Of a stretch of DNA of 64,000 bases, positions 45,855-56,500 are shown one piece after another. A model generated the notes under the pieces. That model saw only the letters and a program-made list of their open reading frames with translations. It made no database searches and was not told where the DNA came from. Every line of letters starts with the position of its first letter. Within the stretch, counting starts at the first letter, position 1. A program made the translations under genes and the position numbers. The DNA is from Macrostomum hystrix (Eukaryota > Platyhelminthes > Macrostomidae), in the NCBI GenBank assembly GCA_950097015.1, contig CATNEN010000001.1:6247001-6311000 (forward strand), given 5' to 3'.

Positions 45855-46681
45855 TTGCGGAACGGCACCCCGGCGGTCGCCGCTCCATTGAAGTTTCCCG
45901 ACTTCTGAGAGCAGAATCTTTGAACGTGGCCCGGCTTACCGCACCTCCAGCACGTCACGACTCCACGTCTGTCGCCGCTTCCACGACGATCTTGCTCTTT
46001 CGACTCCAGACGGCTGAGCTTGTTCGACAGCTCCTGCAGAGACCGCTGAATTCCAACAGCAAAAGCCTCGGGGGCCTCAGCAGCCAGTGCAATGGCGGCG
46101 CCTCCTTGTGACTGCACTGATTCGACGAACTTCGCTGTTTCCACCGTCTCAGTGAACGTCGCTTTCGGCTGCATCTGCGTCTGCATCCGCACAGCTGGGT
46201 TTCTCAATCCAGAAAGAAACCGACCTTTGAGCAGCTCATCCTTCGCTGTCACTTCCGTCATCCTGCGCTCATCAGTCGCAGGCTCCTCTAGACTTGGAAA
46301 AGCGCGCTTCACCGCGATGACCAGGGCATCGGAGTACTCTGCAACCGACTGCCCGTCCTTCTGAGTAAGGCTGAAGAACTGGGCTTGCAGCTCAGCAGAG
46401 GATGCAGATGGCCGGAAACGACTGAGCAAAGCCTTTTCAAAATCGCTGTAGGAGTGGGCAGCTGCCAGATTGCTGGCCGCTTGGTACGCTTTGTCATCGA
46501 GGAATGTCAGTAGAGCATTTTTGCGCTGATCCTCCGGAAAGGACGATGCAAAGTTGTTGAAACGCGCCAGCCAGAGCTCAAAATCTTGCCCATACTGGTA
46601 TTGGGGCGGTCGCAGAAACATGTTGACAAAACTGGCTTGCGCTACAGCCACTGCAGGGCTCTCTGCACTAGCACTGCTCAC
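45851..46681 (-). CDS. gag: Ty3/gypsy gag
   Basis: A capsid-like frame of about 276 codons ending in a CCHC zinc knuckle (CWRCGKPGHVQRFC). The central region has FELWLARFNNFA and LLTFLDDKAYQAA, typical of gypsy gag. The frame opens at a GTG. The only nearby ATG (46691-46689) is followed by seven A residues, which put it one base out of frame with gag. The next in-frame ATG is about 20 codons downstream (MFLRPPQYQYG). The real start is therefore uncertain. Confidence 0.85.
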   Translation of the reverse strand: MSSASAESPAVAVAQASFVNMFLRPPQYQYGQDFELWLARFNNFASSFPEDQRKNALLTFLDDKAYQAASNLAAAHSYSDFEKALLSRFRPSASSAELQAQFFSLTQKDGQSVAEYSDALVIAVKRAFPSLEEPATDERRMTEVTAKDELLKGRFLSGLRNPAVRMQTQMQPKATFTETVETAKFVESVQSQGGAAIALAAEAPEAFAVGIQRSLQELSNKLSRLESKEQDRRGSGDRRGVVTCWRCGKPGHVQRFCSQKSGNFNGAATAGVPFRK

Positions 46682-46698
46682 TTTTTTTCATAGCCACA

Positions 46699-46709
46699 CG
46701 CTGCCACCA
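46699..46709 (-). promoter_or_regulatory. Primer binding site, Leu tRNA type
   Basis: On the minus strand TGGTGGCAGCG lies one base after the 5' LTR. It is complementary to a tRNA 3' end CGCTGCCACCA, which I recall as the end of metazoan Leu tRNA (AAG/TAG). The match stops after 11 bases. Confidence 0.65.
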
Positions 46710-46710
46710 A

Positions 46711-46863
46711 TGTAAGCCGCCGAAAACGAGATTGTAGCGTAGACCAAATTCTCGCCACTTTAAGGCGTCAACTCACTCGCTTATATTTTGACGATTAATG
46801 TACATCATTGTACAGCATGCAAACGTACATAGCGCGTGCAAACATGTTGCCAACAATCTTACA
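46711..46863 (-). repeat. 5' LTR of the Ty3/gypsy element
   Basis: 153 bp, apparently identical to 41768-41920. The coding region begins within about 30 bp of it, an exceptionally short leader. Confidence 0.95.
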
Positions 46864-47267
46864 CATCTATTGTCATTTACTTGACTAAAGTCAATTTTGT
46901 CCAAGTGATACTTGTAATTGGGCTCTGTTACATTTTAGTGCCAGTGTCAGACCATGAGATATGGTTAAACATTTGTATTTAACGTACATTTCAGCAAAAA
47001 ATAATAGAAGTATCGATAGATGACAAAAATGAGCGTACTGCTTTTTAAACTTGCTAAAATATTAAACAAGATTCGTTAGCAAGGCAGGAAATATTTTAGG
47101 TAAAACTTTTACGTTAGAATTGTAACAATTGCTCGATCGTCAGAATCATTCCAAGTTGGTAGTCAGCGATGACTTACTTGACTTAAGTTGCAATTGTCTC
47201 AAATCTGTTCATGATTTCGGTAATTCGATTGATCGACATGGAGTGATCAGGCGGTCCGCAGACTTGT
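46864..47267. other. Duplicated flank and unique spacer
   Basis: The first 100-200 bp resume the duplicated block interrupted by the Ty3 element (compare 46895-46960 with 29165-29230). The remainder is AT-rich without recognised features. Confidence 0.5.
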
Positions 47268-47572
47268 TCAGTAGGACGCGGCCATGCAAGTCCAGGTTAG
47301 CTCCCTTGCAGTCTTCACGCAGTTGATTCCATTGCAGAAGGAGCCACCGCTGCTTCCTCCGCGGTTAGAAACTGGTGCAGCGCCACCGCCGCTGTAGCCT
47401 CCGCCGCCGCTGAAGCCGCCGAATCTTGAGCTCACGCAGCAGCGGCCGCTGGCGCCGCCTCCGCCGCAACCGCCGTTTCCAGTCGGACCGGTCGGGCGGT
47501 GCCAGGCCGTGTCGCGTCCCATAGTCGATGGACTGAACTACTGTACAAGACCACAACAGTTTTTCACGGAAT

Positions 47573-47617
47573 GACACAGTCTCTCCCGGAATGGCACAGT
47601 CTCTCCCGGAATGACAC
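47573..47617. repeat. 20-bp minisatellite, left part
   Basis: Two to three units of CACAGTCTCTCCCGGAATGG. The array is interrupted by the solo LTR and resumes at 48771. Confidence 0.85.
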
Positions 47618-48770
47618 TGTAGTGTCGGCATGTTTTTATAATGCGTATATTTCTACTTGTAGTAACTTATTCGCGCACGTCAATATTATGAATTATTTTA
47701 ATGTATCTTATAGGTTAGTTGTTTGTACATGCGCACCCCAGCCAGGCCTAACACGCGACCGGCCGGTCACCCCTGCTCTACAGCCAAGGCATCAGACTAG
47801 CCCTGGTCTGGTGGGCCAACCAATGGGAGGACGGCTAGCCGATTGAAGTGAACCGACTTAAGTGCGACACCCCGAGCCGGGCCAATCAGCAGCCGGTTCG
47901 TTAACCGGCAGGGTCGACCTGGCAGAAGAACAAGCGGCGCGGCCGGCACCCAGGCTTTGATGAGGGCTGGGGCGGGCGCTTGACTATAAAACTGACTATT
48001 GCGCTGAAATATTGTTCTCATGTGATTCTGGTCTCGCGTTTGACCTTGCTCTTGCTCTTGATCTTGATATTGTTCTCATTCGTGTTACGCATCCTAGTAA
48101 ATAGATACCGGGACAGGTAAACCGGTCCAACTAGTTAGTCAAAGAAACCCCCACACTCAACCCCACGTCAGTAAGTAGCTTGCGCTGAGCTCGGTACGTC
48201 TGGCCAACTGCTGACGGAGTGTTAGATAGGGATTGGCAAGCACGGAAGCACTCTCCATATCGCCGACAATCATCGGTGGGACGCCGTCGAACAGACATTA
48301 GGTGTGGCACGATAGAACTATCGTTGTGCCATAGTGCAGAAGTACTTGCTGGTCGCCTCGGTTTTATGTTAGGGATTTTGGTTAGGTTTCGCGTTATTTG
48401 TCTTGTTTGTTATAGGGACTATCTGTTTGTCTAGGATTTATTTGTGTTATTTATCGTGTCGTATTATCGAGTAGAGTTCGTGTTTTGTGTTGCGGTTATC
48501 GAGATTTTGTTAGTGCGAATTGTGAATTGGATTGAATTAAGTACAGTACCTGGCAGGGGACGAAAGAGCGCTGCCAGGAGAATTGATCAGTGATCATAGC
48601 TTTCTCTTATTTACTAATTAACACTTAAATATCAGCTGTTTAGCTGGGAATTTGAATCGTCTTGTCTTCGTTATTTCGAGTTGCGAAAAGAGAATCTCTC
48701 ACAAAGAGTAGGACACCCGACCTCATTTAGGAATCTCAACGTAAAGAGAGACCTAAGTCAAAATATCACA
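47618..48770 (+). mobile_element. Solo LTR with 4-bp target duplication
   Basis: A 1153-bp insertion in the 20-bp array, beginning TGTAGTG and ending TATCACA. The array bases ACAC stand on both sides (47614-47617 and 48771-48774). TG...CA ends, a 4-bp duplication, a TATAAAA box and no coding frame indicate a lone LTR left by recombination. It is unrelated to the 153-bp LTRs nearby. The superfamily is not determined. Confidence 0.7.
47985..47991 (+). promoter_or_regulatory. TATA box of the solo LTR
   Basis: TATAAAA in the context TTGACTATAAAACTGAC, preceded by GC-rich sequence with CCAATCAGC and CCAACCAATGG elements. The likely LTR promoter on the plus strand. Confidence 0.5.
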
Positions 48771-49150
48771 ACACAGTCTCTCCCGGGGTGACACAGTCTC
48801 TCCCGGGATGGCACAGTCCGTCCCGGAATGACACAGTCTCTCCCGGGGTGACACAGTCTCTCCCGGGATGGCACAGTCTCTCCCGGGGTGACAGTCTCTC
48901 CCGGAATGGCGCGACAGTCCCTCCCGGGGTGACACAGTCTCTCCCGGGATGGCACAGTCCGTCCCGGAATGACACAGTCTCTCCCGGAATGACACAGTCT
49001 CTCCCGGGGTGACAGTCTCTCCCGGAATGGCGCGACAGTCCCTCCCGGGGTGACACAGTCTCTCCCGGAATGGCACAGTCCCTCCCGGAATGGCACAGTC
49101 CGTCCCGGAATGACACAGTCTTCCTGGAGTGACGCAGTCTCTCCCGGACT
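48771..49150. repeat. 20-bp minisatellite, right part
   Basis: About 19 units of GACACAGTCTCTCCCGGGAT with GGGGT, GGAAT and CCGTCCC variants. It includes a longer repeated block with GAATGGCGCGACAGTCCC, seen near 48903 and 49023. It lies in the intron of the copy 5 pseudogene. Confidence 0.93.
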
Positions 49151-49512
49151 TGTTGAATTGGGCAGACTTGTTGAACTAAAGTCCAAAATCTCACCCCCGT
49201 AGTTCGTTGTGCCACCACCACCACCCCCCAGCAGCCAGAAGCAGCTCTGGATTGGTCGAATCGGCGCCAATGTAAACAAAACTACCGCCGCCGCCAGCAG
49301 CACCGTACAGGCAGTTCGAGTTGCCGCCCACCTGCATGCCCGACCACGATTTTCAGTCGTGTGCCGGCGCCGAGGCGGAAGCTGCCAGCCGCTGCCAGCC
49401 TCCTTGCCTCCGACTGCGACGCTGTTGCTGCTGCTGCCTCCAGTAGCTCCGAACGCCTCGATGCGGTAGCAACCGGTGATATTAACAGTATAGCATTCTG
49501 TACGAGCCTGCC

Positions 49513-50553
49513 AGTGCATGCCGCTGTCTGGAAAACAAATACGCGCGAAGCAAGCAATTCGACGCAAGGCTGTTTACTCAGGACCCAGTCCGTCAAGCTG
49601 GCATACAAGGCTGCTGACCATAATTATGTGAATTTCACTGTTTATATCACTTCATATGCACAGCCTTATCGTAATCGAATTGGGCTTTAAACTATGTATT
49701 TAGTCGTGAATGTTAATTACTGACAATAAATCAAACTGATAACTTAATTGCAATGCCATATTCTTATGACTTGTTGAAAAAGCAAGACAGCTAGATGAAG
49801 CCCCCAGGTATGAATCGAGTTGCCGCCCACCTTTCCTAAATCTAAGGCATCTGGGTGTCGGTATTTATTATTAATTTTTAGTTAATGATATGTTGTAATT
49901 TATTGTTAGGCAACCTAGTAAAAAACAAATAACAATTCTTAGCAACAATTTTAATAAAAGTGCCTTCGTATTTATCATCTAAAAAAAAAATTTGTTGTGA
50001 TTAGTCAAAAAACTTAAATGCCATACTTTCTTCTAAAGTGTTTCGTGTAAAGATTGCTAGTCTATTACTATTGTAAAATTTTATGTATAAAAACCGCTAC
50101 ATTTTTTTAGATCGCGCAACAGACAGCAGCTAATCACGAAAAGTTCAAGACACACTGTCCTAAGTCATTAGATTTAAGCTTTGCTTGTGGTACTAGCTTT
50201 TTATGTAGTCCTATGGTCTTCGTGTGTGTCGTTTTGGCTTTTAATTATATTCATAAAAGTTAGCCTTTGCATTTGTAATTGGACTTAATCAATTTAAATT
50301 GAGGGACATATTTTTGCAGCAATAAAATTTTTAGCAGATTGCGTTTACAAAACGTCAACTGCAACCCAAATTTGAATTGCCAGGACAGACTTAAATCATT
50401 AACCACAAAGTCACATAGGCAGTTTTTAATCTTGATAATATCCATTCCTGATAGTGGCAAACATTGTTTGTGCTTGTGAGACCAGCAAAGCGAAATCTTT
50501 TGAATATGCAATTTAATATCGAGTTATATTAGCAACAGAATTTCTATTTTCAA
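49513..50553. other. Region upstream of the ASAP-like gene
   Basis: AT-rich sequence between the glycine-rich pseudogene and the ATG at 50554. It presumably contains the ASAP promoter and 5' UTR, but no clear TATA or initiator stands out. Confidence 0.45.
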
Positions 50554-53500
50554 ATGCCTGAACAAGTTGTTCGCATTGGTGTTACTGATTTCATCACCTA
50601 TACATATGAAGACTTGCAAGATGCTACAAATAGCCGATTTATACAAAAAATCATTCAGCTAAAAAAGACAGTGGACTCCATCTCCTATGTATGTGTTTTT
50701 ACAGATGAATATTATGCAAAGTTAACATTTTTATAAAGTTAATAATTAGCTTTGTAGATAATTCAATTTGCCTATTTTGCATTTGATTTGATATATAAAA
50801 TGTTAGGAACCTACATATTATTTAGAAAATGTTTGCAGATTTGTTCCTAATACTTTTTTTGCATATATTTAAATTGTTGAAATAGAGAAACAACTGTGTT
50901 AGGCCTATATCTGATTTGTAGCTTTGTAGCTGAAAATTATACCCCCACTCCATAAAAATGTTTCACTGAGTGTTTTTCATAGTCCAGATCATGTAGTGCA
51001 CACCAGAATTTTCTGGCATGCATTTGTTTTCAGCTGGCGTGTATGGCATGCATTGGTATATATTTGAAGGGTTGGTGTCCACTTTGGCGTGCAAGGCCTG
51101 TATTGCGATGGTGCAGTGTGCAATCATACATTGCATTTAAATATAGATCAAATATGTGTTTTATGTATCTGAATATATAATTACAAATAGGAAAGTGCTT
51201 ATTCCCATGGTCCCGTGCCAATAATTTCAATTTTATCCCTACGGATCCGTGCCAATAATTTTCTGCTTATCCACACAGCAGCTTTTATGAATAGATCTAC
51301 TTTCAAGTCCTTACCTATTCTTCTCTGAGCATAAGGCTTTTGCTTCAGAGTATAGTATACACTTATCAATGCACTAGCTTTTTTTGCCCGTTGTTTTTGG
51401 GGCAGAAATTTAAAGCAAAGCAGTAAGCAATTCACATCTCTGTATTAACTTTATAGTGAAGGTCACCATTTATTTATTTACTGTATTAATGAAAAGTGAA
51501 GAGTTTGTTTAAGGGCGTTTTAAGTAAAAAATAAGTGAAAAGTTTGTCCAAACAGCCCCCTCTTGATTACTTCTTTAGAAACATGTCTTTTAGCCACTCC
51601 TCTATACAGTCAGTGGCAGATCCAGGAATTTTGTTTTGGGGCGGTCTGTCAGGGGAGTGCCATGAGAATCACAGAGGGGGTGCCAGCGGCCGAAAAAGGG
51701 CGCCAGGAGCCAAGAAAGGGCGCCAGCGGCTGAAAAACGGGAGCCAGCGGCTGAAAAAGGGGCGCCAGTGGCCGAAAAGCGGCTGGTGGGGGCATCTTAT
51801 TCCCATGATTAAAATTTTAGGGGGGGCGACTGCCCCCCGCCCCCCCCCCCTAAATCTGCCTCTGTATACAGTATGCATGTACACGCGTATACATAAGGAA
51901 AATAGCCATGGCATAACAATAACAATGTCAAAGAAACAAAATTAAACTGTTTCAGAGTTCAGAGTTAGACAGGTCAAGGTCAATTCATGACTACTTTTCT
52001 ATTAATTGCTTGCGAGTCACCTCAAGGCCTGGGGATACACCACATTCTTCGTTCTTCCCCCTTGGTGCGAAAATGAATAGGCCAGCTGGAGTTCCAACAT
52101 GGGAGCAAGCGACATAAAGCTGCCCATGCGAGAAGCAAGCAGTTTCCAGGTTGATGCCAGCCACCTTCAGTGACTGTCCTTGAGCCTTGTTAATAGTCAT
52201 CGCAAAGCACACTCTCACAGGGAACTGCAGTTGCTTGAACTGAAATGGCAGGTCCGTGGGGATAATTGGAATCCGGGAACGAACACAGACTCTCCTCTGC
52301 CAGATCCAGTCATTATTGTGGCCTCAATCACGTGTGGGAAGAGCCGCCTGACTATCAGTCTGGTGCCGTTACACAGCCTTGGCGCATTCAGGTTGCGGAG
52401 GAGCATAATTGGTGCCCCAACTTTCAGCTGCAAGTTGTGCAATGGAGTTCCAGGAGGATCTAGAGAGTTCAGAAACTCAACAGGATACTCCACAGCGGTG
52501 TCATCAGTCAACGTTGTATCAATTGACTTGTAGGTGAAAACTGCACCTGGCAACTCCTGAAGCAGTTGGTAGTTAATTTCGTTGCGGCATCATTTCTAGG
52601 ACACAGAATTGCCCTCTCTGACAGCCAGTCAACGCCAGCCTCTCTCTTTCTTCTATCCCAGGCTGGCTGGAGAGAAATATCGACCGGAGAGCCCTGCGCA
52701 CTGGGACGCCACCGCACTCACCGCACTCAGTCTCAGTGCTGCTTGGGGGCCAGTAGACAGTCTAGGGGTTTGGGCTGTGTACATTCACGGCTTGAAATAC
52801 AATGTACAGTCTGGGGCTTCGGCGCCCGGGGAAGGGAGGGGGTGGCTGTAATAAAATTTGGCCCACAGAGTGGCGGAGGGGAGTTGGGGTGGCTGTCCTC
52901 GGAAAACAAAAAGTGACTCACTTTGAGATGATGCAGCTTTGCTCTGGATTGAGTAGAGATGTTCAAAATTGACAGCATTGTTGGAAAACATGTAAAGTGT
53001 AAGTGGATCAAATTTGGAGAAAATCTGACAAAGTGGGGCGACGATATGTCGAATTGAGTGATTTTTTGACGATTTTTGAGCAGTTTTTTGCACTTTTGAG
53101 CAGGAAGGAAATGATTTTTCGGGAATTTGAGTAGCCTATTGCACTCAGCGTAGGTGGTTTTAGGTATGTGCAAAGTTTGGTGCGATTTGGTTGAGCGGTT
53201 TCGGCGTCTATAAAGACAAAAGGTTGCACACACACAGACAGACAGACAGAGTTTTCACTTTTATATATATAGATAGTGTAAAATAATAACAATAATATGT
53301 GATAATATGTGTGACAAGTTTTGTGCTGACTAGAATTCTGCTAGTTGACTTGTATGATTTTCTTTGATAGACTTCTTACTTTTTAAGTCAATACAATTCG
53401 AATGAAAACATGTAGCAATGACAAATTATTTAGTAAGTTGTTATTACAATAATTAAAAAGGATGACATTAATGTCGGTTAATGAATGTGTAGGTCAAAAT

Positions 53501-56500
53501 GTAGAACACAGTTGTAACACACTGGCAACTTTGTCAATCTATTGGCTCGAGGGTGCAACAAAACGTTCAAACCTGAAAGGGCCTCAGTTCAAAAAACAGA
53601 ACCATGTGGATAAAATTGAAATTAATGGCATGGAATATTTATATAAAGAGTTTTAGACCTATTCATACAAGCTGCCATGTGGATAAGCAGAAAATTATCG
53701 GCACAGCTCCGTGTGGATAAAATTGAAATTGATGGCATGGCATATATAAAGAGTTGTAGACCTATTCATGCAAGCTGCCCTGTGGATAAGCAGAAAATTA
53801 TTGGCATGGATCCATGTGGATAAAATTAAAATTTTTGGCACAGGACCATGGGAATAAGCTCTGCCTTACAAATATCAACTAATTATTTAACGGACTTTGC
53901 ATGACTAAAACAAAATGTTCTGTTATCTGTACAAACGTTTTTAAGTTTTGTTAATTGGACTATAAATACTATAAAAAAATAAATTGTTCTTTTTGATATT
54001 GCTTCTCATTAAATACAAAATGGGAGCCAGTTTGTCTATTTAAAGCAAAAAATGTGATTACATCTTTTTTATATAAATGATATGATGTACCACATTGGCC
54101 TGCACTGGAGTGTAATTTGAAAAACTCAGCATCCTTGGCATGCAAACAATTTAATTTCATTTTTTCTGGCGTGCAGCCAACATGATCCGGACTATGGAGT
54201 GTTTTTAGACTTGTATGGCATCATAAGTCACCATGAATTTGAGCTTTGTGATACACAGCTACTTAAAATGGTGTGAATAAAGTGCAACATTACCGTCTGA
54301 TTAGCTTTTATAATATAATATAATATAAATATAAAATAATATATTAATATAAAATAAAATTATATTAAAATTAAATTAAATTATATTAAAATATAATATA
54401 AAATAATATAAAAAACCATATTATCTGCTGCAATGTTTTATGGAAGTCAATAACTAGCTTTGTTTATTTAATTAGCAGTGTTATAATTATTTGTATTAGT
54501 AAAGTTATTATATACTTTTTACTACAAGTTTTAATACTTCTGTGATTTTATCAAAGTTAAAAGCAAAGATCAAGAAAGATAATACATTGTTTTGTTGAAT
54601 CCTAATATTAAACATAATTACAAATAATTGGATGTTTATTAAAACTGTTTTGAAGGTACCTGTAGTAAGCTATAGTTTTAATCTATGAAAGGAATTAGAT
54701 TTTTTTATTTTTTATCATGAAAACAACGATAGAGTAAAAATATTACATTGTAATTATATATGCTTATATTTGAATACATGTGGTAAAGCTATAATATTCT
54801 AAAATCTAATTTTATTATATATCAATCTTTTTTGTATCTAGATACCTGTGTCAACCAATGTCAGATACTAGAGTCAATCAATTTCAAATACTAGAGTTGA
54901 CCCATGTCAAATGGTAGAGTTGATCCATGTCAAATGCTAGAGTTGATCCATGTCAAATGCTAGAGTTGATCCATGTCAAATACTAGAGTTGATCCATGTC
55001 AACTGCTAGAGTTGATCCATGTCAAATACTAGAGTTGACCCATGTCAAATACTAGAGTTGATCCATGTCAAATGCTAGAGTTGATCCATGTCAAATGCTA
55101 GAGTTGATCCATGTCAAATGCTAGAGTTGACCCATGTCAAATACTAGAGTCAATCCATTTCAAATACTAGAGTTGACCCATGTCAAATACTAGAGTTGAT
55201 CCATGTCAAATGCTAGAGTTGATCCATGTCAAATGCTAGAGTTGATCCATGTCAAATACTAGAGTTGATCCATGTCAACTGCTAGAGTTGATCCATGTCA
55301 AATACTAGAGTTGACCCATGTCAAATACTAGAGTTGATCCATGTCAAATGCTAGAGTTGATCCATGTCAAATGCTAGAGTTGATCCATGTCAAATACTAG
55401 AGTTGATCCATGTCAAATGCTAGAGTTGATCCATGTCAAATGCTAGAGTTGATCCATGTCAAATGCTAGAGTTGACCCATGTCAAATACTAGAGTCAATC
55501 CATTTCAAATACTAGAGTTGACCCATGTCAAATACTAGAGTTGATCCATGTCAAATGCTAGAGTTGATCCATGTCAAATGCTAGAGTTGACCCATGTCAA
55601 ATACTAGAGTCAATCCATTTCAAATACTAGAGTTGACCCATGTCAAATACTAGAGTTGACCCATGTCAAATGCTAGAGTTGATCCATGTCAAATGCTAGA
55701 ATTGATCCATGTCAAATGCTAGAGTTGATCCATGTCAAATGCTAGAGTGGATCCATGTCAAATGCTAGAGTTGATCCAATTTAAATGCTAGAGTTGATCC
55801 ATGTCAAATGCTAAAGTTGATCCATGTCAAATGCTAGAGTTGATCCATGTCAAATGCTAGAGTTGATCCATGTCAAATGCTAGAGTTGATCCATGTCAAA
55901 TGCTAGAGTTGACCCATGTCAAATACTAGAGTCAATCCATTTCAAATACTAGAGTTGACCCATGTCAAATACTAGAGTTGACCCATGTCAAATGCTAGAG
56001 TTGATCCATGTCAAATGCTAGAATTGATCCATGTCAAATGCTAGAGTTGATCCATGTCAAATGCTAGAGTGGATCCATGTCAAATGCTAGAGTTGATCCA
56101 ATTTAAATGCTAGAGTTGATCCATGTCAAATGCTAAAGTTGATCCATGTCAAATGCTAAAGTTGATCCATGTCAAATGCTAGAGTTGATCCATGTCAAAT
56201 GCTAGAGTTGATCCATGTCAAATGCTAGAGTTGATCCATGTCAAATGCTAGAGTTGATCCATGTCAAATGCTAGAATTGATCCATGTCAAATGCTAGAGT
56301 TGATCCATGTCAAATGCTAGAGTGGATCCATGTCAAATGCTAGAGTTGATCCATGTCAAATGCTAGAGTGGATCCATGTCAAATGCTAAAGTTGATCCAT
56401 GTCAAATGCTAGAGTTGATCCATGTCAAATGCTAGAGTTGATCCATGTCAAATGCTGGAGTTGATCCATGTCAAATGCTAGAATTGATCCATGTCAAATG

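Larger units (their letters stand above)
41768..46863 (-). mobile_element. Ty3/gypsy LTR retrotransposon, complete, young
   Basis: A 5.1-kb element on the minus strand with two 153-bp LTRs that look identical, TGTAAG...CTTACA ends and a 4-bp target duplication CATC (41764-41767 and 46864-46867). The gene order is gag, protease, RT-RNase H-integrase, each in a different frame. No envelope gene is seen. The primer site matches Leu tRNA and a purine tract precedes the 3' LTR. Apparent LTR identity implies recent insertion, and the element breaks the younger of the duplicated blocks. Two defects stand out: a 7-A run after the only ATG near the gag start, and an inverted short segment between protease and RT. 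Confidence 0.95.
35560..47100. repeat. Segmental duplication, copy B
   Basis: The counterpart of 23630-29330, enlarged by a longer 22-bp array (about 2.7 kb) and by the Ty3 element at 41768-46863. The duplicated flank resumes directly after the element, near 46895. Confidence 0.7.
47268..49512 (-). pseudogene. PAN/glycine-rich family copy 5, disrupted
   Basis: Two exon remnants on the minus strand. The first, about 49512-49190, carries NITGCYRIEAFGATGG and later GGNSN-like and GGGGGGTTNYGG blocks, but the frame changes at least twice (near 49390 and 49335). It ends at a GTGAGA donor. The second, 47522-47268, carries NGGCGGGGASGRCC, GGFSGGGGYSGGGA and GGSFCNGINC, and stops after CMAASY. It lacks the start of the usual last exon. 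The intron between them holds a 20-bp minisatellite and a solo LTR. No signal-peptide or PAN exon was found upstream. Confidence 0.7.
50978..54196. mobile_element. Foldback/MULE-like element with 10-bp target duplication
   Basis: GAGTGTTTTT stands on both sides (50968-50977 and 54197-54206). The ends CATAGTCCAGATCATG and CATGATCCGGACTATG are inverted copies with one mismatch. Inner arms are also inverted copies: the left arm has TTATTCCCATGGTCCCGTGC and TAATTTTCTGCTTATCCAC (51199-51280). The right arm (53560-53860) has the reverse of these, partly duplicated. Long inverted arms with a 9-10 bp duplication point to a Mutator-like or foldback element. No transposase is recognised. The centre carries a hAT MITE and a Helitron fragment. 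It lies in ASAP intron 1. Confidence 0.75.

Noticed and set aside
51535-51945. 136-codon frame rich in KKGRQRLK repeats
   Set aside because: It reads through the internal repeat of the hAT MITE and both its borders, so it is not a gene.
53462-53656. 64-codon plus-strand frame
   Set aside because: It lies in the inverted arm of the foldback-like element and matches noncoding arm repeats.
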